A stretch of DNA of 64,000 bases from Rhizosaccharibacter radicis (GCA_024508355.1 JAMZEJ010000007.1:240570-304569), one strand, 5' to 3'. Numbered from the stretch's first letter, positions 8,527-17,928 are shown. Translations and numbers: made by a program. Notes: generated by a model from the letters alone, not told the origin.

Positions 8527-9597
8527 ATGAGCGCCGTGGCGTCGGCGGGGGACGTCCTGCTGGCGGACGTCGCGGAGAGCGTCTCGCTGCTGGAACGCTG
8601 CCGACGGCGGTGGCTCCGCCGGGAAGGGGTGTTCCCGGATCGGTGGAGCGACGCCGCCCGGCTGCACCGCTACCGGCTGCGGGACGTGGTGCTCGATGCC
8701 GAGCAGATGGTGTTGTTCAAGGACGGACGGCCGATCCGCGACACCAACTATCTGCGGCCACCCGAGGTATATGACGCGCTGCGGGTGGTGCCCGAGCGGC
8801 TGGTGGAGGTGCCGGCTGCCGGCGGTCCCGTGTGCCTGTGCACGGATGCCACGCCGTCCAACTGGTTCCACTGGATCCGGCACACCGTGCCGTCGGTGTG
8901 GGGATTCCTGCGCGCCCGGGCGGAGGATGCTCCGGATGGCGGCGGTCCGGGGCGTCTGGCCATCCAGGGCCTGCCCTACCCCTACGACGCGCTGCTGCCG
9001 ATGCTGGGCGCGGACAGGCTCGGGCGGATCACGATCGAGCACGGCCGGCAATATCGGTTCGCGGAGGTGGATTACCTCGATTTCGTGCGGGGGCGGGGGG
9101 ATTTCGCCGTGTCCCGTCTGGCCGCGGACGCTTATCGCGCACTGCGGGCATCCCTGCCGCCCGCAGGCGCGGCGCGGCCGCTCTATGTCGCGCGGACCGA
9201 CACCACGCGGCGGGCGATGCGCAACGAGACGGCGCTGATCGCGCGGCTGGAAGCCGCGGGCGTGCGGGTGCTGGTGCCGGGTGGACACGGCGCGGCCGAA
9301 CAGCTCCGGATGTTCCGGGACACATCGCTGGTGATCGGCCCGCATGGCGCCGGGCTGTCGAGCCTGGTGGCCTGCCGTCCGGGCACGCCGATCTACGAGC
9401 TGGTGCCGGCCGGCTACCGCAACGGCTGCTTCCGGTCGCTGGCCCGGGAAGCCGGGCTGCGCTACCGCGCCGACGCGTTTCCCGATTCCGGCGACGGGCC
9501 GGACTTCCTGCGGGACTGGGACGTGGACGTGGACCGCGTGCTGCGCCGCGTCGAGCGGCTGCGGCGCCGTACCAAGGAAACGGCAGCGGGGAACTGA
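8527..9597 (+). CDS. glycosyltransferase family 61 protein
   Basis: A 356-residue protein of the GT61/DUF563 type often found in capsule or exopolysaccharide loci. Recognisable features are WFHWIRHTVPS near residue 117, the C-terminal core with PLYVARTDTTRR, and the signature IGPHGAGLSSLVACRPGTPI near 277-296. No signal peptide or membrane segment, so it probably acts in the cytoplasm. It starts 40 bp after nadE and converges with the large glycosyltransferase fusion on the other strand. The acceptor and sugar are unknown. Members of this family often use beta-linkages with pentoses or hexosamines, but nothing here fixes that. Confidence 0.85.
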   Translation: MSAVASAGDVLLADVAESVSLLERCRRRWLRREGVFPDRWSDAARLHRYRLRDVVLDAEQMVLFKDGRPIRDTNYLRPPEVYDALRVVPERLVEVPAAGGPVCLCTDATPSNWFHWIRHTVPSVWGFLRARAEDAPDGGGPGRLAIQGLPYPYDALLPMLGADRLGRITIEHGRQYRFAEVDYLDFVRGRGDFAVSRLAADAYRALRASLPPAGAARPLYVARTDTTRRAMRNETALIARLEAAGVRVLVPGGHGAAEQLRMFRDTSLVIGPHGAGLSSLVACRPGTPIYELVPAGYRNGCFRSLAREAGLRYRADAFPDSGDGPDFLRDWDVDVDRVLRRVERLRRRTKETAAGN

Positions 9598-9626
9598 GCG
9601 CCACACCCCCGGCGGCGGCCGGGCTC

Positions 9627-9647
9627 GGAACGGGGCGCGCCCGTTCC
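9627..9647. terminator. hairpin between convergent glycosyltransferase genes
   Basis: GGAACGGG and CCCGTTCC form a perfect 8-bp stem around a GCGCG loop in the 90-bp gap between two convergent genes. No T-run follows, so it may act as a weak bidirectional terminator or mRNA 3' end stabiliser. Confidence 0.45.
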
Positions 9648-9687
9648 CGACGGGATGGCCCGCTCCCGCCGGTCCCGATGGCCTCGC

Positions 9688-12600
9688 TCAGCGCGGGTTG
9701 GCTTCGCGCATCCTGAGGCGGAGCCAGGGATGGCGGGCTTCCACGAGCGACACCAGCCTGTGCTTGCGGTCCTTGCGCTCCGTCCAGCTGTTGGTCATGG
9801 AACTGCCGTGCACGCGGTATTCCGCCAGCACCTCCGGTACCTCGATGCCAAGCTGTCCCAGCTCCATCAGCCGGCACCACAGGCTGAAATCCTCCCAGCC
9901 CATCGCTTCGCGATCGACATAGTAGCCGCCGGCCGCGGCCCACGCCCATTTGGCGACCAGGGCCATGGCGTCGATGTAGTTGCCGCTCAGGAGATGGACG
10001 GGATCGAAGCCCCGATCGCCCAGGAGGCTGTCCAACCCGCCGAACTGTTGCAGGTGCGGATAGGCGTAGGCGGCGCCGCGCTCGCGCACCGCGTCCAGCA
10101 GCACAGCGCAGCATTCCGGCCGCAGGCGGTTGTCCGCGTCCAGCACCATGAAATACGGCGCCTCGCAATGCGTCACCGCGACGTTCCGGGCGCCCCCGAG
10201 CCCGGCGTTGCGCACGGTGCGCAGCACCAGCAGCCGGTTGAAGCGCCCGTGATGGCGCCGGGCCCAGTCCAGCAGCAGCGGCACCGAGTCGTCGCCGGAG
10301 CCGTCATCGACCACCACCAGGTCGAGATGGGGCAGGGTCTGGGCCCGCACCGATTCCAGCGCCTCGGGCAGGAACTGCGCGTAGTTGAAGGAGGTCACCA
10401 CCACGCAGATCTCGGCCTCGCCCAGCGCGTCGTGCCGGAACAACAGCTCGGCGTCAGGCACCACGGGGAGCTCCGCCGCGCGGTAGGCGCCGCGCCGCAG
10501 CGACAGCTCGCCGGCCCGGGCCCCGGCGGGATCGTTGTCGAGCGCGCCGAACCGCACCGCGATCAGGCTCGCCAGCCGTTGCGGCCCGAACTGCCACAGA
10601 ACGTCGTGATAGGCGTCGCGCGCCATGGCGGCGCGTGTGGCGGGCTCGTCCACCAGCCGCAGCAGTGCCGCCTCCCATCCGGCCTCGGTGTCCGGCAGCA
10701 GGCCGGTGACGCCGTCGCGGATGGCGTCGCGGAACGGGGGCGTCGGGCTGGCGATGGTGGCGACCCCGGCCAGGGCGGCCTCGAAATATTTCAGCTCGCT
10801 CTTGCTGTCGCAGAACGGGTTGCCGAGCTCCAGCGGACAGATGGAGATGTCGAGCCGCGCCAGCTCGGCCGGCAGCGCCGCCATCGGCACCGTATCGCGC
10901 CACTCGATCTGGTGGCGCACCGGCTCCAGGACGGCGAACTCCTCCATCACCAGGATCGGGCGCTTGTTGCCAGCCTCGCGGAACAGCACGAGCCGCGCGT
11001 CCGGCCGTTGCTGCAGCACCCGGGCGAGGGCGGCGGCGGCGGCGGCGAAATCCTTCTGGTGGGTGCGGGTGCCGCCGGCATAGCCGATGCGTACCAGCCC
11101 GTCCCCGCCTTCCTCCGCCCGGCGCCGCACGGCATAGCGGGCGGTCCGTTGCACGGCGGCATCGAAGCTGTTGGGCAGCACGAACACGGAAGGGAACTGG
11201 TGCCGGAGCTCGGTGGCCAGTGCTTCGGTGGTGGCGATGCACAGGTCGCACGCCTCGAGGCTGTGCAGCATCGCGGTGAAATAGGCGTCGGCGGCGGAAC
11301 GCGAGATCTCGGTGGTGCGCACCCCGTCCACCAGCCCGTTCCAGGCCATGTCCGGCCGGGTCATCAGATCGTCCAGGTCGAACGCCACCCGCGTCCCCGC
11401 GGCGTGCGCCAGACGGATCATGGTTTCCACGTGTTCGCTGGCCCTGGCCCGCCACAGCACCACCAGGTCGGCGCGGGCGAGGTTGTCCGGCGCCACCTCG
11501 ATCAGCCGGATGGCCTCGGCGCCGAGGCCGGCGGCGCGGCAGGCCTCGGCCATGCGCCAGACCCGGTAGGCGGCGCCCGGCGTGTCCGGCTCCCCCGCCA
11601 CGAACAGCACGTGCCGCACCGGCCGCCAGCGACCCAGACGGGCCGGTGCTGCCGCGGCCGCCGGCAGCAAGGCCGGCTCATGGCTCTGCGGTGCCGGCGG
11701 GAGGTCGAGCGAGGCTTCCGGTGCGTCCTCGGCGGGAGCGGCGGTCGCCTCGAGCAGGGTGGCGGCGTGTTCTGCGGGCGCGTCTTCCGTGGTCGGGTCA
11801 GGCCCGGCCGGAGCCTGGGCGATGGCCGGACCATCGGCCGCCGGGACGCGCAGGAGATCCAAGCGTACGGCCAGGGGGCCGTCGGGATCGGGCGACGTGC
11901 CGGGCGCCGTGGCGGGTGCGGGCAACGCCGGCGGCGAGGACGCCATCGCCGGGTCGTGCGCGGCCATGCCGGGGCGGAGGCGGCGCAGGCGGCTCATCGC
12001 GATGCGCAACGGATAGGTGCTGCGCCAGGAGGCGCTGTTCTGCAGGGCCGACAAGCGCGTTTCGGCCTCGCGCAGGGCGCGGCGGGCAGCATCCTCGCGG
12101 GCGGACGCGGCCGACGCGCCGGCTGCCGCTTCCGCGCGGGCCGCTTCGTATTCGGCCTGGTGGTGCGACGAGGCGTGCCGCTCGGCCTCCAGCGCGATCC
12201 GGAGCTCGGCGGCGATCCGCGCGGACTCGTCACGCTCCTCGCGCAACTGGGCTGCTTCCTGGAGGGCGGCGGCCAGTCTTTCCTCCAGGGCGGCGGCGTC
12301 CTTCCGAGCCTGCTCGACGTGGTTCTCCGCCTGCCGGAGACGCTCCCGGGCCTCTTCCCGTTCGGCCTCGATGGCGGCCCGCAGCTCGGCCGTCCGGGCG
12401 TCCGCCGCGACGCGGTGTTCGTGCCGCTCGACCTTCAGCTCGGCGACCTCGATCCTCGCGATGCGGTGCTCTTCCTGCGCAGCGCGCTGTTGTTCCAGAT
12501 GAAGGCGTTGCTGCCCGGCCAGGGCATCGCGCAGCGAGAGATTGTCGCGCGCGGACTCCCGGAGGCGCGCGGTCTCGACCAGCGCTCCGCCCAGCCGGGC

Positions 12601-13269
12601 GAGGCGCAGGCGGACCCGCACGACGTTCTCCGCGTCGAGGTCGCACAGCGCCCTGACGGGACCGCCGGTGTCGGGGCCCAGCAGCAGCAGCCCGAGGCCC
12701 CCGCCGTGGAACAGGGCGAGATGGGGCAGATTCCCGCGAACGCGGTCCCAGGCGTGCCACCCGGCAGGATCGCCCTCCGTGTCCAGCCCCTGCGCCAGCA
12801 GAAGGGCCTGGTCGGACAGGCACGGCGACCAGCGATCGAGGATCGCGGGCAGGGACATGGCATCGGCGGGGTCGCCGATCTCGGCGAGCAGGATGTCCAC
12901 GCCCTGGAACAAGCCGTCCGGCACGCTGTTGAGCGGCTGGAACACGACGCGCGCCGCCGCGCCGGCCGCGGCAAGCGCGTCGCGCACCGCGTCCGCGGAT
13001 TTCTTGTGCTGCCCCAGCACCACGACCAGCCCGGGCAGCGACGCTGCCCCGAGCCATCCGACGAGCGGCAGAAACGGGGTCCAGGGAGTGTCGGCGACGT
13101 CCGGATGGGGGATCGCGAACAACGGATCGGCGGCGGCCCCGGTCAACCCGGTCAACCACCGTCCGGCCTCGGGGTCGGACGGCGTCGCCTGTCCGGAGGG
13201 CACTCGCGCAAGGGTTGAGTTCCCCGGAGCGGGACGGGCGGAAGCATTGTCCTGATCCGGGCGTATCAT
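9688..13269 (-). CDS. giant multidomain glycosyltransferase (methyltransferase-like / coiled coil / GT-B / GT2)
   Basis: A 1193-residue protein. Residues about 50-200 resemble a degenerate methyltransferase_24-like fold ending in a GLFHGGGLG-type loop (seen as LFHGGGLGLLLLG). Residues 235-410 are a long Glu/Arg/Ala-rich coiled coil. An SASWRSTYPLR motif follows at 412-422. A GT-B fold lies at about 535-880 with DLDDLM, VLPNSFD and RIGYAGG. A GT-A (family 2) domain lies at about 935-1190 with VVTSFNYAQ, VVVDDGS and the DAD metal site in VLDADNRL. ATG at 13269 is preferred to upstream in-frame starts, which would only add Arg/Pro-rich sequence into the promoter region. It is divergent from the beta-roll protein gene. 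It probably builds a surface glycan by two sugar additions; the acceptor is unknown. Confidence 0.85.
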   Translation of the reverse strand: MIRPDQDNASARPAPGNSTLARVPSGQATPSDPEAGRWLTGLTGAAADPLFAIPHPDVADTPWTPFLPLVGWLGAASLPGLVVVLGQHKKSADAVRDALAAAGAAARVVFQPLNSVPDGLFQGVDILLAEIGDPADAMSLPAILDRWSPCLSDQALLLAQGLDTEGDPAGWHAWDRVRGNLPHLALFHGGGLGLLLLGPDTGGPVRALCDLDAENVVRVRLRLARLGGALVETARLRESARDNLSLRDALAGQQRLHLEQQRAAQEEHRIARIEVAELKVERHEHRVAADARTAELRAAIEAEREEARERLRQAENHVEQARKDAAALEERLAAALQEAAQLREERDESARIAAELRIALEAERHASSHHQAEYEAARAEAAAGASAASAREDAARRALREAETRLSALQNSASWRSTYPLRIAMSRLRRLRPGMAAHDPAMASSPPALPAPATAPGTSPDPDGPLAVRLDLLRVPAADGPAIAQAPAGPDPTTEDAPAEHAATLLEATAAPAEDAPEASLDLPPAPQSHEPALLPAAAAAPARLGRWRPVRHVLFVAGEPDTPGAAYRVWRMAEACRAAGLGAEAIRLIEVAPDNLARADLVVLWRARASEHVETMIRLAHAAGTRVAFDLDDLMTRPDMAWNGLVDGVRTTEISRSAADAYFTAMLHSLEACDLCIATTEALATELRHQFPSVFVLPNSFDAAVQRTARYAVRRRAEEGGDGLVRIGYAGGTRTHQKDFAAAAAALARVLQQRPDARLVLFREAGNKRPILVMEEFAVLEPVRHQIEWRDTVPMAALPAELARLDISICPLELGNPFCDSKSELKYFEAALAGVATIASPTPPFRDAIRDGVTGLLPDTEAGWEAALLRLVDEPATRAAMARDAYHDVLWQFGPQRLASLIAVRFGALDNDPAGARAGELSLRRGAYRAAELPVVPDAELLFRHDALGEAEICVVVTSFNYAQFLPEALESVRAQTLPHLDLVVVDDGSGDDSVPLLLDWARRHHGRFNRLLVLRTVRNAGLGGARNVAVTHCEAPYFMVLDADNRLRPECCAVLLDAVRERGAAYAYPHLQQFGGLDSLLGDRGFDPVHLLSGNYIDAMALVAKWAWAAAGGYYVDREAMGWEDFSLWCRLMELGQLGIEVPEVLAEYRVHGSSMTNSWTERKDRKHRLVSLVEARHPWLRLRMREANPR

Positions 13270-13607
13270 GCGTTGTGCGTGCGATGGATGGGGCCGAAGC
13301 GTCAAGGGCACCCGGCGCGCCCCAGTAGAGACGGCCGCCGGGCGTGTTTGAGCGATACCGGATGTCACGGAACTGCCGTATTTATTTCGGTAATCGTGTT
13401 CTCGTGCGACGAGACTCGGCCTCAGTTCCCTGGGGGCGTCCGAATCCGGCCGATATCCTTGCCTTTCCCCTCTCAAGATTAGTTCATGATGGTCCGGGCA
13501 GTTTTCTGGTTGCACTGCGGCAAAACCGAACATACAACCTAGAGTGCACGCGTTGATCAGCCTGCGACCGCTCGTTCTGCCGGTCGCCTGCAGAGAGGGA
13601 ATGTTGC
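13270..13607. other. AT-richer divergent promoter region
   Basis: No gene. Local base composition is clearly more AT-rich than the flanks from about 13370 to 13550, as expected for promoters serving the divergent fusion gene and beta-roll gene. Confidence 0.6.
13510..13538 (+). promoter_or_regulatory. candidate promoter of beta-roll protein gene
   Basis: TTGCAC (13510-13515) and TACAAC (13533-13538) are separated by 17 bp, giving a leader of roughly 65 nt to the ATG. TGCACT (13511-13516) and AGTGCA (13543-13548) form inverted arms that bracket the -10 region and may be an operator. Matches to the sigma70 consensus are partial. Confidence 0.4.
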
Positions 13608-14882
13608 ATGGCGGTTGTAACGGTTTCAGGTGCCTCCGGGCACGTCATCCCGGTCACGGTGAATGGTGGCCAGGCCATCTCACTGGCGTCCAGCTTCGCC
13701 GGCCTGATGGGCGGCGCCGTTTCGGGCGGTCCGGGTTCCATCGGGGCGGGAAGCTCCTTCGCGGCCTCCGTCGGTGGCGGCTACAGCTTCAACGGTTCGA
13801 GCGGCACCAGCTACTTCGTGGGTGACAGCGCGACCGAGAGCAGCGCCGTCGTGCTGAACGCGACCGCGTCCTCGTCCGGCGCGACCCTCGACGTGCTGGT
13901 GGGCACGGGCGGTCTGACCTATCAGGGCGGCGCGGCCGGCGGCAACATCATCATCGGCGGCGGCACTAACACCGTTCAGCTCGGGTCGGGCAACACCACG
14001 GTCGCTTCCGGCGCCGGCAACAGCACCATCGTGCTGGGATCGGGCACGGGGACCATCCTGTCGGACGGCACCGATCTGATCGTCGGCAGCACCGGCAATG
14101 CGTCGATCGTCACGAACAGCGCCAACACCACCATCATCGGTGGCTCGGGCTACACCGCGATCAACGACACGTTCGGCACCAACACCAGCGTGATCGGTGG
14201 CACGGGCGACTCCTACATCCTGGGTGGCCTCAGCAGCAGCTACACCCTGTCCGGCAACGCCACCGTCGCCTCGGGCGTGGCCGACACCGTGACGGCCTCC
14301 GGCAACACCACCATCTTCGGTGCGAACGGCGGCAGCTACTTCATGAGCGGCACGGGTTCGCTGCTCTTCGTGGGCGGTGCGGCGGGCAGCTCCACCGTGA
14401 CGGCCGGCAGCAACGCCACCATCTTCGGCGGTGCCAGCAGCACGGTGAGCTTCAACAACGGCGTCGGCATCGCTGGTGCCGGCAACGAGACGCTGAACGG
14501 CGCCGCGGCGAGCTCCGCCCTGACCCTGTTCGGATCCGCGTCGCCGAGCTCCTCGGTCAGCCTCGTGGGCGGATCGGGCTCCGACACCCTGGTGGCGGGC
14601 TCCGGTTCCACGACTCTCACGGGCGGCGCCGGCAACAACGAGTTCGTGATCTCGGGTTCGGCCACGAACAACTCCGCGAACATCACCATCAGCGACTTCG
14701 GCAGTTCGGCCGGCAACCTGGTGGGTCTGTTCGGTTACGGCGCGAACCAGGTCACCGATGCGATCAACAGCCAGAAGAATGTCGGTGGCAACACCGTCAT
14801 CACTCTGCACGACAGCACGACGGTCACCTTCACGAACGTCGCGAGCCTGTCGAACAACGGCCAGATCTTCGGCGCCGGCTGA
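13608..14882 (+). CDS. secreted beta-roll / RTX-like repeat protein, Ser/Thr/Asn-rich
   Basis: A 424-residue protein with no cysteine, very rich in Gly, Ser, Thr, Ala and Asn. It is built of irregular repeats of the kind GNTTIFGANGGSY and SNATIFGGASST, predicted to fold as a beta-helix or beta-roll. Residues 321-347 (GGSGSDTLV, then GGAGNNEFV) match the RTX calcium-binding nonapeptide. There is no Sec signal. The C-terminus (VITLHDSTTVTFTNV, ending NNGQIF) resembles type I secretion substrates. Thirteen N-x-S/T sequons occur, mostly one per repeat. The start is supported by GAGAGGGA about 7 nt upstream. Expression looks strong: an AT-rich promoter region and an excellent terminator. It lies between two giant glycosyltransferase genes, which makes it a candidate glycosylated surface or matrix protein (inference). 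Confidence 0.8.
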   Translation: MAVVTVSGASGHVIPVTVNGGQAISLASSFAGLMGGAVSGGPGSIGAGSSFAASVGGGYSFNGSSGTSYFVGDSATESSAVVLNATASSSGATLDVLVGTGGLTYQGGAAGGNIIIGGGTNTVQLGSGNTTVASGAGNSTIVLGSGTGTILSDGTDLIVGSTGNASIVTNSANTTIIGGSGYTAINDTFGTNTSVIGGTGDSYILGGLSSSYTLSGNATVASGVADTVTASGNTTIFGANGGSYFMSGTGSLLFVGGAAGSSTVTAGSNATIFGGASSTVSFNNGVGIAGAGNETLNGAAASSALTLFGSASPSSSVSLVGGSGSDTLVAGSGSTTLTGGAGNNEFVISGSATNNSANITISDFGSSAGNLVGLFGYGANQVTDAINSQKNVGGNTVITLHDSTTVTFTNVASLSNNGQIFGAG

Positions 14883-14930
14883 TAGCCTTCTTCCGGGGAA
14901 GCCTCCCCGGAACGTCGATCGAGACTACGG

Positions 14931-14956
14931 AAACCGGGCCGAAAGGCCCGGTTTTT
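14931..14956 (+). terminator. strong intrinsic terminator after beta-roll gene
   Basis: A perfect 10-bp stem (14931-14940 with 14945-14954) capped by a GAAA tetraloop ends in a TTTTT run at 14952-14956. This is a textbook rho-independent terminator 48 bp after the stop codon. Confidence 0.92.
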
Positions 14957-15003
14957 CGTTGGGTTCTCTCCCCACGTCGTCGTGCCCGGGTTACAAACGG
15001 GAC

Positions 15004-17928
15004 ATGAACGACACCTCCGAGTTGCCGTCCCCGCCCGACATCGCCGAGGAGGAGTCGGTCGAGGCGTTGCGGCACCGCCTGGAGCAGGCGGAGCGTCTGG
15101 CGGAAAGCTACCGGCAGAGCCTGGCGCTGCAGGGGTTGCGGGCATCCGGTCTGGCGGCCGCCCTCTGGGAAAGCCGTCATCGCATGCACCAGCTGCAGCG
15201 ATCCGTGTCGTGGAGGGTGACGACGCCCCTGCGCTATGGCCGCGCCCTCGCGGCGGGCCGTCTGCCGTCCGGCCGCACCTTCGGCGAGACCGCCCGCCAT
15301 ATCGCCGCGATCTATGAGGATGAGGGGGCGACCGGTCTCGCCGAGCGGCTGCGTCGCCGGCTTCCCCGCGTCCCGTCGCGCCGGCGCGGATCCGACGTGC
15401 CGATGCCGCTCGCCACCCCCACGGAGGCGGCGGACGAAGCGCCCTCAGACGACCTCCTGAAAGCCGCGACGCCGGTGATGCCGGTCTCGGAGCAGGCGGA
15501 AAGTCCGAAGCCTGTTCCGGCCATGGTCCGCGAGCGGCAAACGGCGACGCCCGCCGAACTACACGCCCGCCCCACCCCGGCATCGCACCGGGGCTTCCTG
15601 CGGCGCTCGGTGCTCATCGTGGCCGAGCTCAGCATCCCGCAATGCTCAAAGTATCGCGTCTGGCAGAAGCAGGAGCATTTCCGGCGCCTCGGCGTGCCCT
15701 GCCGCGTGCTGAGCTGGCACGAGTTCGGCGATGTCATCTCGGCGCTGCAACTCTGCACCGAAATCATCTTCTACCGGGTTCCAGGCGTCACCTCCGTGTT
15801 GACCATGATCGCGGAATGCCGCCGTCTGGGCTTGTCGCCCTGGTGGGAGGTCGACGATCTCATCTTCGACGAGCCGCTCTACCGCCAGAACAGCAACCTC
15901 AAGACGCTTGCCCCGGCCCTGCGCGAGGAGGTCCTGAAGGGGGTGCGGCTGTATCGGGCCGCCATGCTGGCCTGCGGTCGCGGGATCGCCTCCACCACCC
16001 AGCTCGCCCAGCAGATGCGCGACGCCGGGCTCGATGAGGTGCGCGTGGTGGAGAACGCCCTCGACGAGGAAACGATCGACGCCAGCGCCCGGCTGCGGGA
16101 CGCCCGCCGGCCCGGCGAGGGTGGCGGCACGACGGAAGCCGACCCGGTGACGATCGTCTACGGTTCCGGCACCAAGACGCACGATGCCGATTTCGCGGTG
16201 GCGGCCGCCGGCATCGCTGCCGTGATGCGCGACTTTCCCGGCGTCAGGCTGCGGATCGTGGGCGAACTGGGCCTTCCCGACACCTTCGCGGAGGAGTTCG
16301 AGGACCGGATCGAAATCCTGCCCGGCACAGGCTACCGCGCCTATCTCGGGTTGCTGGCCGCGGGGGACATCGCGATCGCTCCCCTGGAAGACACGGTGTT
16401 CAACGACTGCAAGAGCAACATCAAGTTCCAGGAAGCGGCGATGCTGGGCATGCCGTCGGTGTGCTCGCCCTCCCGGGCATTCCGCGAGGCGATCAGGCCC
16501 GGCGAGACCGCGTTTCTCGCGGCCGACGCGGCTGGCTGGCAGGACGCGCTGGAACAACTGGTGCGCGATGCCGGGCTGCGCCGCCGCATGGGCGCGGCCG
16601 CCTGCGCGGACGTGCTGGAAGCCTACGCGCCCGACCGGATCGCCCGGACGCAGGCAGCGTCGCTGGTGCCCGTCGCCGACTCCGCACCCGCCGGTTCGCG
16701 GCCGATGAGGGTGCTGTCGGCCAACATCTTCTTCTGGCCGCGCTCCTTCGGGGGCGCCACCATCGTCGCGGAAGAGATGGCCCGCCGGTTGCACGCCATG
16801 GATGGGGTGGAGCTGTGCGTGTTCACGTCCCGCGCCGAGGTGCCGGACTATCCCCACTCCCTGATGCGCTACGACTGGAACGGCATCCCGATGTTCGGAA
16901 CATCCATTCCGGACTCCGGCGACCAGGTGTTGCATCTCGACAACCCGGCGATGATGGCATTGTTCGGCCATCTGCTGGATGCCGTGCGGCCGGACGTGGT
17001 GCACGCCCATTCCATCCAGGGCTTCGGCGCCGGCATCCTGCGCGCCTGCTCGGAGCGCGGCATCCCCTACGTGGTGACGCTGCACGACGCGTGGTGGTTG
17101 TGCGACCGGCAGTTCATGGTGACCGGCGGCAACCGCTACTGCTTCCAGACCCACATCGACCTGCGCACCTGCCAGAACTGTCTGCCGCATGCCCGTCACC
17201 TGGCCGAGCGCATGGGCATCATGAAGACGGTGCTGAACGGGGCTGCGATGCTGTTGTCGCCCAGCGCGTCGCATCGCAGCCTCTACCTGGCCAACGACAT
17301 GGATCCGGCGCGGCTCGCGGTGAACCGCAATGGCGTTCGCGCCCCGTCGCGTCCGCGTCGCACCCGGCCGCCCGGAGGCCGGATTCGTTTCGGCTATGTC
17401 GGAGGCAATGAAGGCATCAAGGGCATCCATCTGATCCGCCGGGCTTTCGAGAAGCTTCCGGAAGCGCTGGGGAAGCGCTGGGAGCTGGTGATGGTCGACA
17501 ACACCCTGAACCTTGGGTTCCGGTCGATCTATGTCGGCAACTGGAAGGTCGAGGGGCTCATCTCGGTGATCCCGGCCTATACCCAGGACAGCATCGACAG
17601 CTTCTTCGACGGCATCGACGTGCTGCTGTTTCCGTCGCAGTGGAAGGAAAGCTACGGCCTCACCGTGCGCGAGGCCCTATTGCGCGACGTGTGGGTGATC
17701 GCGACCGAGGGCGGCGGCCAGGCGGAAGACGTTGAGGACGGCGTCAACGGACGGTTGGTGCCGCTCGACGGCACCGAGCTCGGGCTGCTCGCCGCCATCC
17801 GCGAGCTGCTCGATGATCCGGGCCGGCTCGACGGCTTTTCCAACCCGTTCAAGAGCCGGATCGCCACGTTCGACGGGCAGGCGGCCGAACTCAGGACGGT
17901 GCTCGCCACGGCCGCAGCAGCGTCCTGA
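15004..17928 (+). CDS. tandem GT-B glycosyltransferase with N-terminal coiled coil
   Basis: A 974-residue protein. The first 60 residues form a short coiled coil, followed by SVSWRVTTPLR at 67-77, the same motif as in the giant fusion on the other strand. About residues 195-560 form one GT-B domain (YRVWQKQEHFRR, WWEVDDLIFDE, KSNIKFQEAAMLG). Residues 568-970 form a second GT4-type domain (FGGATIVAEEMARR, VVHAHSIQG, FGYVGGNEGIKG, ESYGLTVREALL). ATG at 15004 is chosen because upstream in-frame sequence overlaps the preceding gene and its terminator. It sits just after the beta-roll gene but beyond a strong terminator, so it has its own promoter or depends on read-through. The 3' end overlaps the convergent RgpF-like gene by 38 bp. 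Confidence 0.87.
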   Translation: MNDTSELPSPPDIAEEESVEALRHRLEQAERLAESYRQSLALQGLRASGLAAALWESRHRMHQLQRSVSWRVTTPLRYGRALAAGRLPSGRTFGETARHIAAIYEDEGATGLAERLRRRLPRVPSRRRGSDVPMPLATPTEAADEAPSDDLLKAATPVMPVSEQAESPKPVPAMVRERQTATPAELHARPTPASHRGFLRRSVLIVAELSIPQCSKYRVWQKQEHFRRLGVPCRVLSWHEFGDVISALQLCTEIIFYRVPGVTSVLTMIAECRRLGLSPWWEVDDLIFDEPLYRQNSNLKTLAPALREEVLKGVRLYRAAMLACGRGIASTTQLAQQMRDAGLDEVRVVENALDEETIDASARLRDARRPGEGGGTTEADPVTIVYGSGTKTHDADFAVAAAGIAAVMRDFPGVRLRIVGELGLPDTFAEEFEDRIEILPGTGYRAYLGLLAAGDIAIAPLEDTVFNDCKSNIKFQEAAMLGMPSVCSPSRAFREAIRPGETAFLAADAAGWQDALEQLVRDAGLRRRMGAAACADVLEAYAPDRIARTQAASLVPVADSAPAGSRPMRVLSANIFFWPRSFGGATIVAEEMARRLHAMDGVELCVFTSRAEVPDYPHSLMRYDWNGIPMFGTSIPDSGDQVLHLDNPAMMALFGHLLDAVRPDVVHAHSIQGFGAGILRACSERGIPYVVTLHDAWWLCDRQFMVTGGNRYCFQTHIDLRTCQNCLPHARHLAERMGIMKTVLNGAAMLLSPSASHRSLYLANDMDPARLAVNRNGVRAPSRPRRTRPPGGRIRFGYVGGNEGIKGIHLIRRAFEKLPEALGKRWELVMVDNTLNLGFRSIYVGNWKVEGLISVIPAYTQDSIDSFFDGIDVLLFPSQWKESYGLTVREALLRDVWVIATEGGGQAEDVEDGVNGRLVPLDGTELGLLAAIRELLDDPGRLDGFSNPFKSRIATFDGQAAELRTVLATAAAAS

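Noticed and set aside
9655..13218. A very long open frame (about 1187 codons) on the plus strand
   Set aside because: It is antisense to the glycosyltransferase fusion, whose frame has clear catalytic motifs; the plus frame is Gly/Arg/Gln-rich with no domain.
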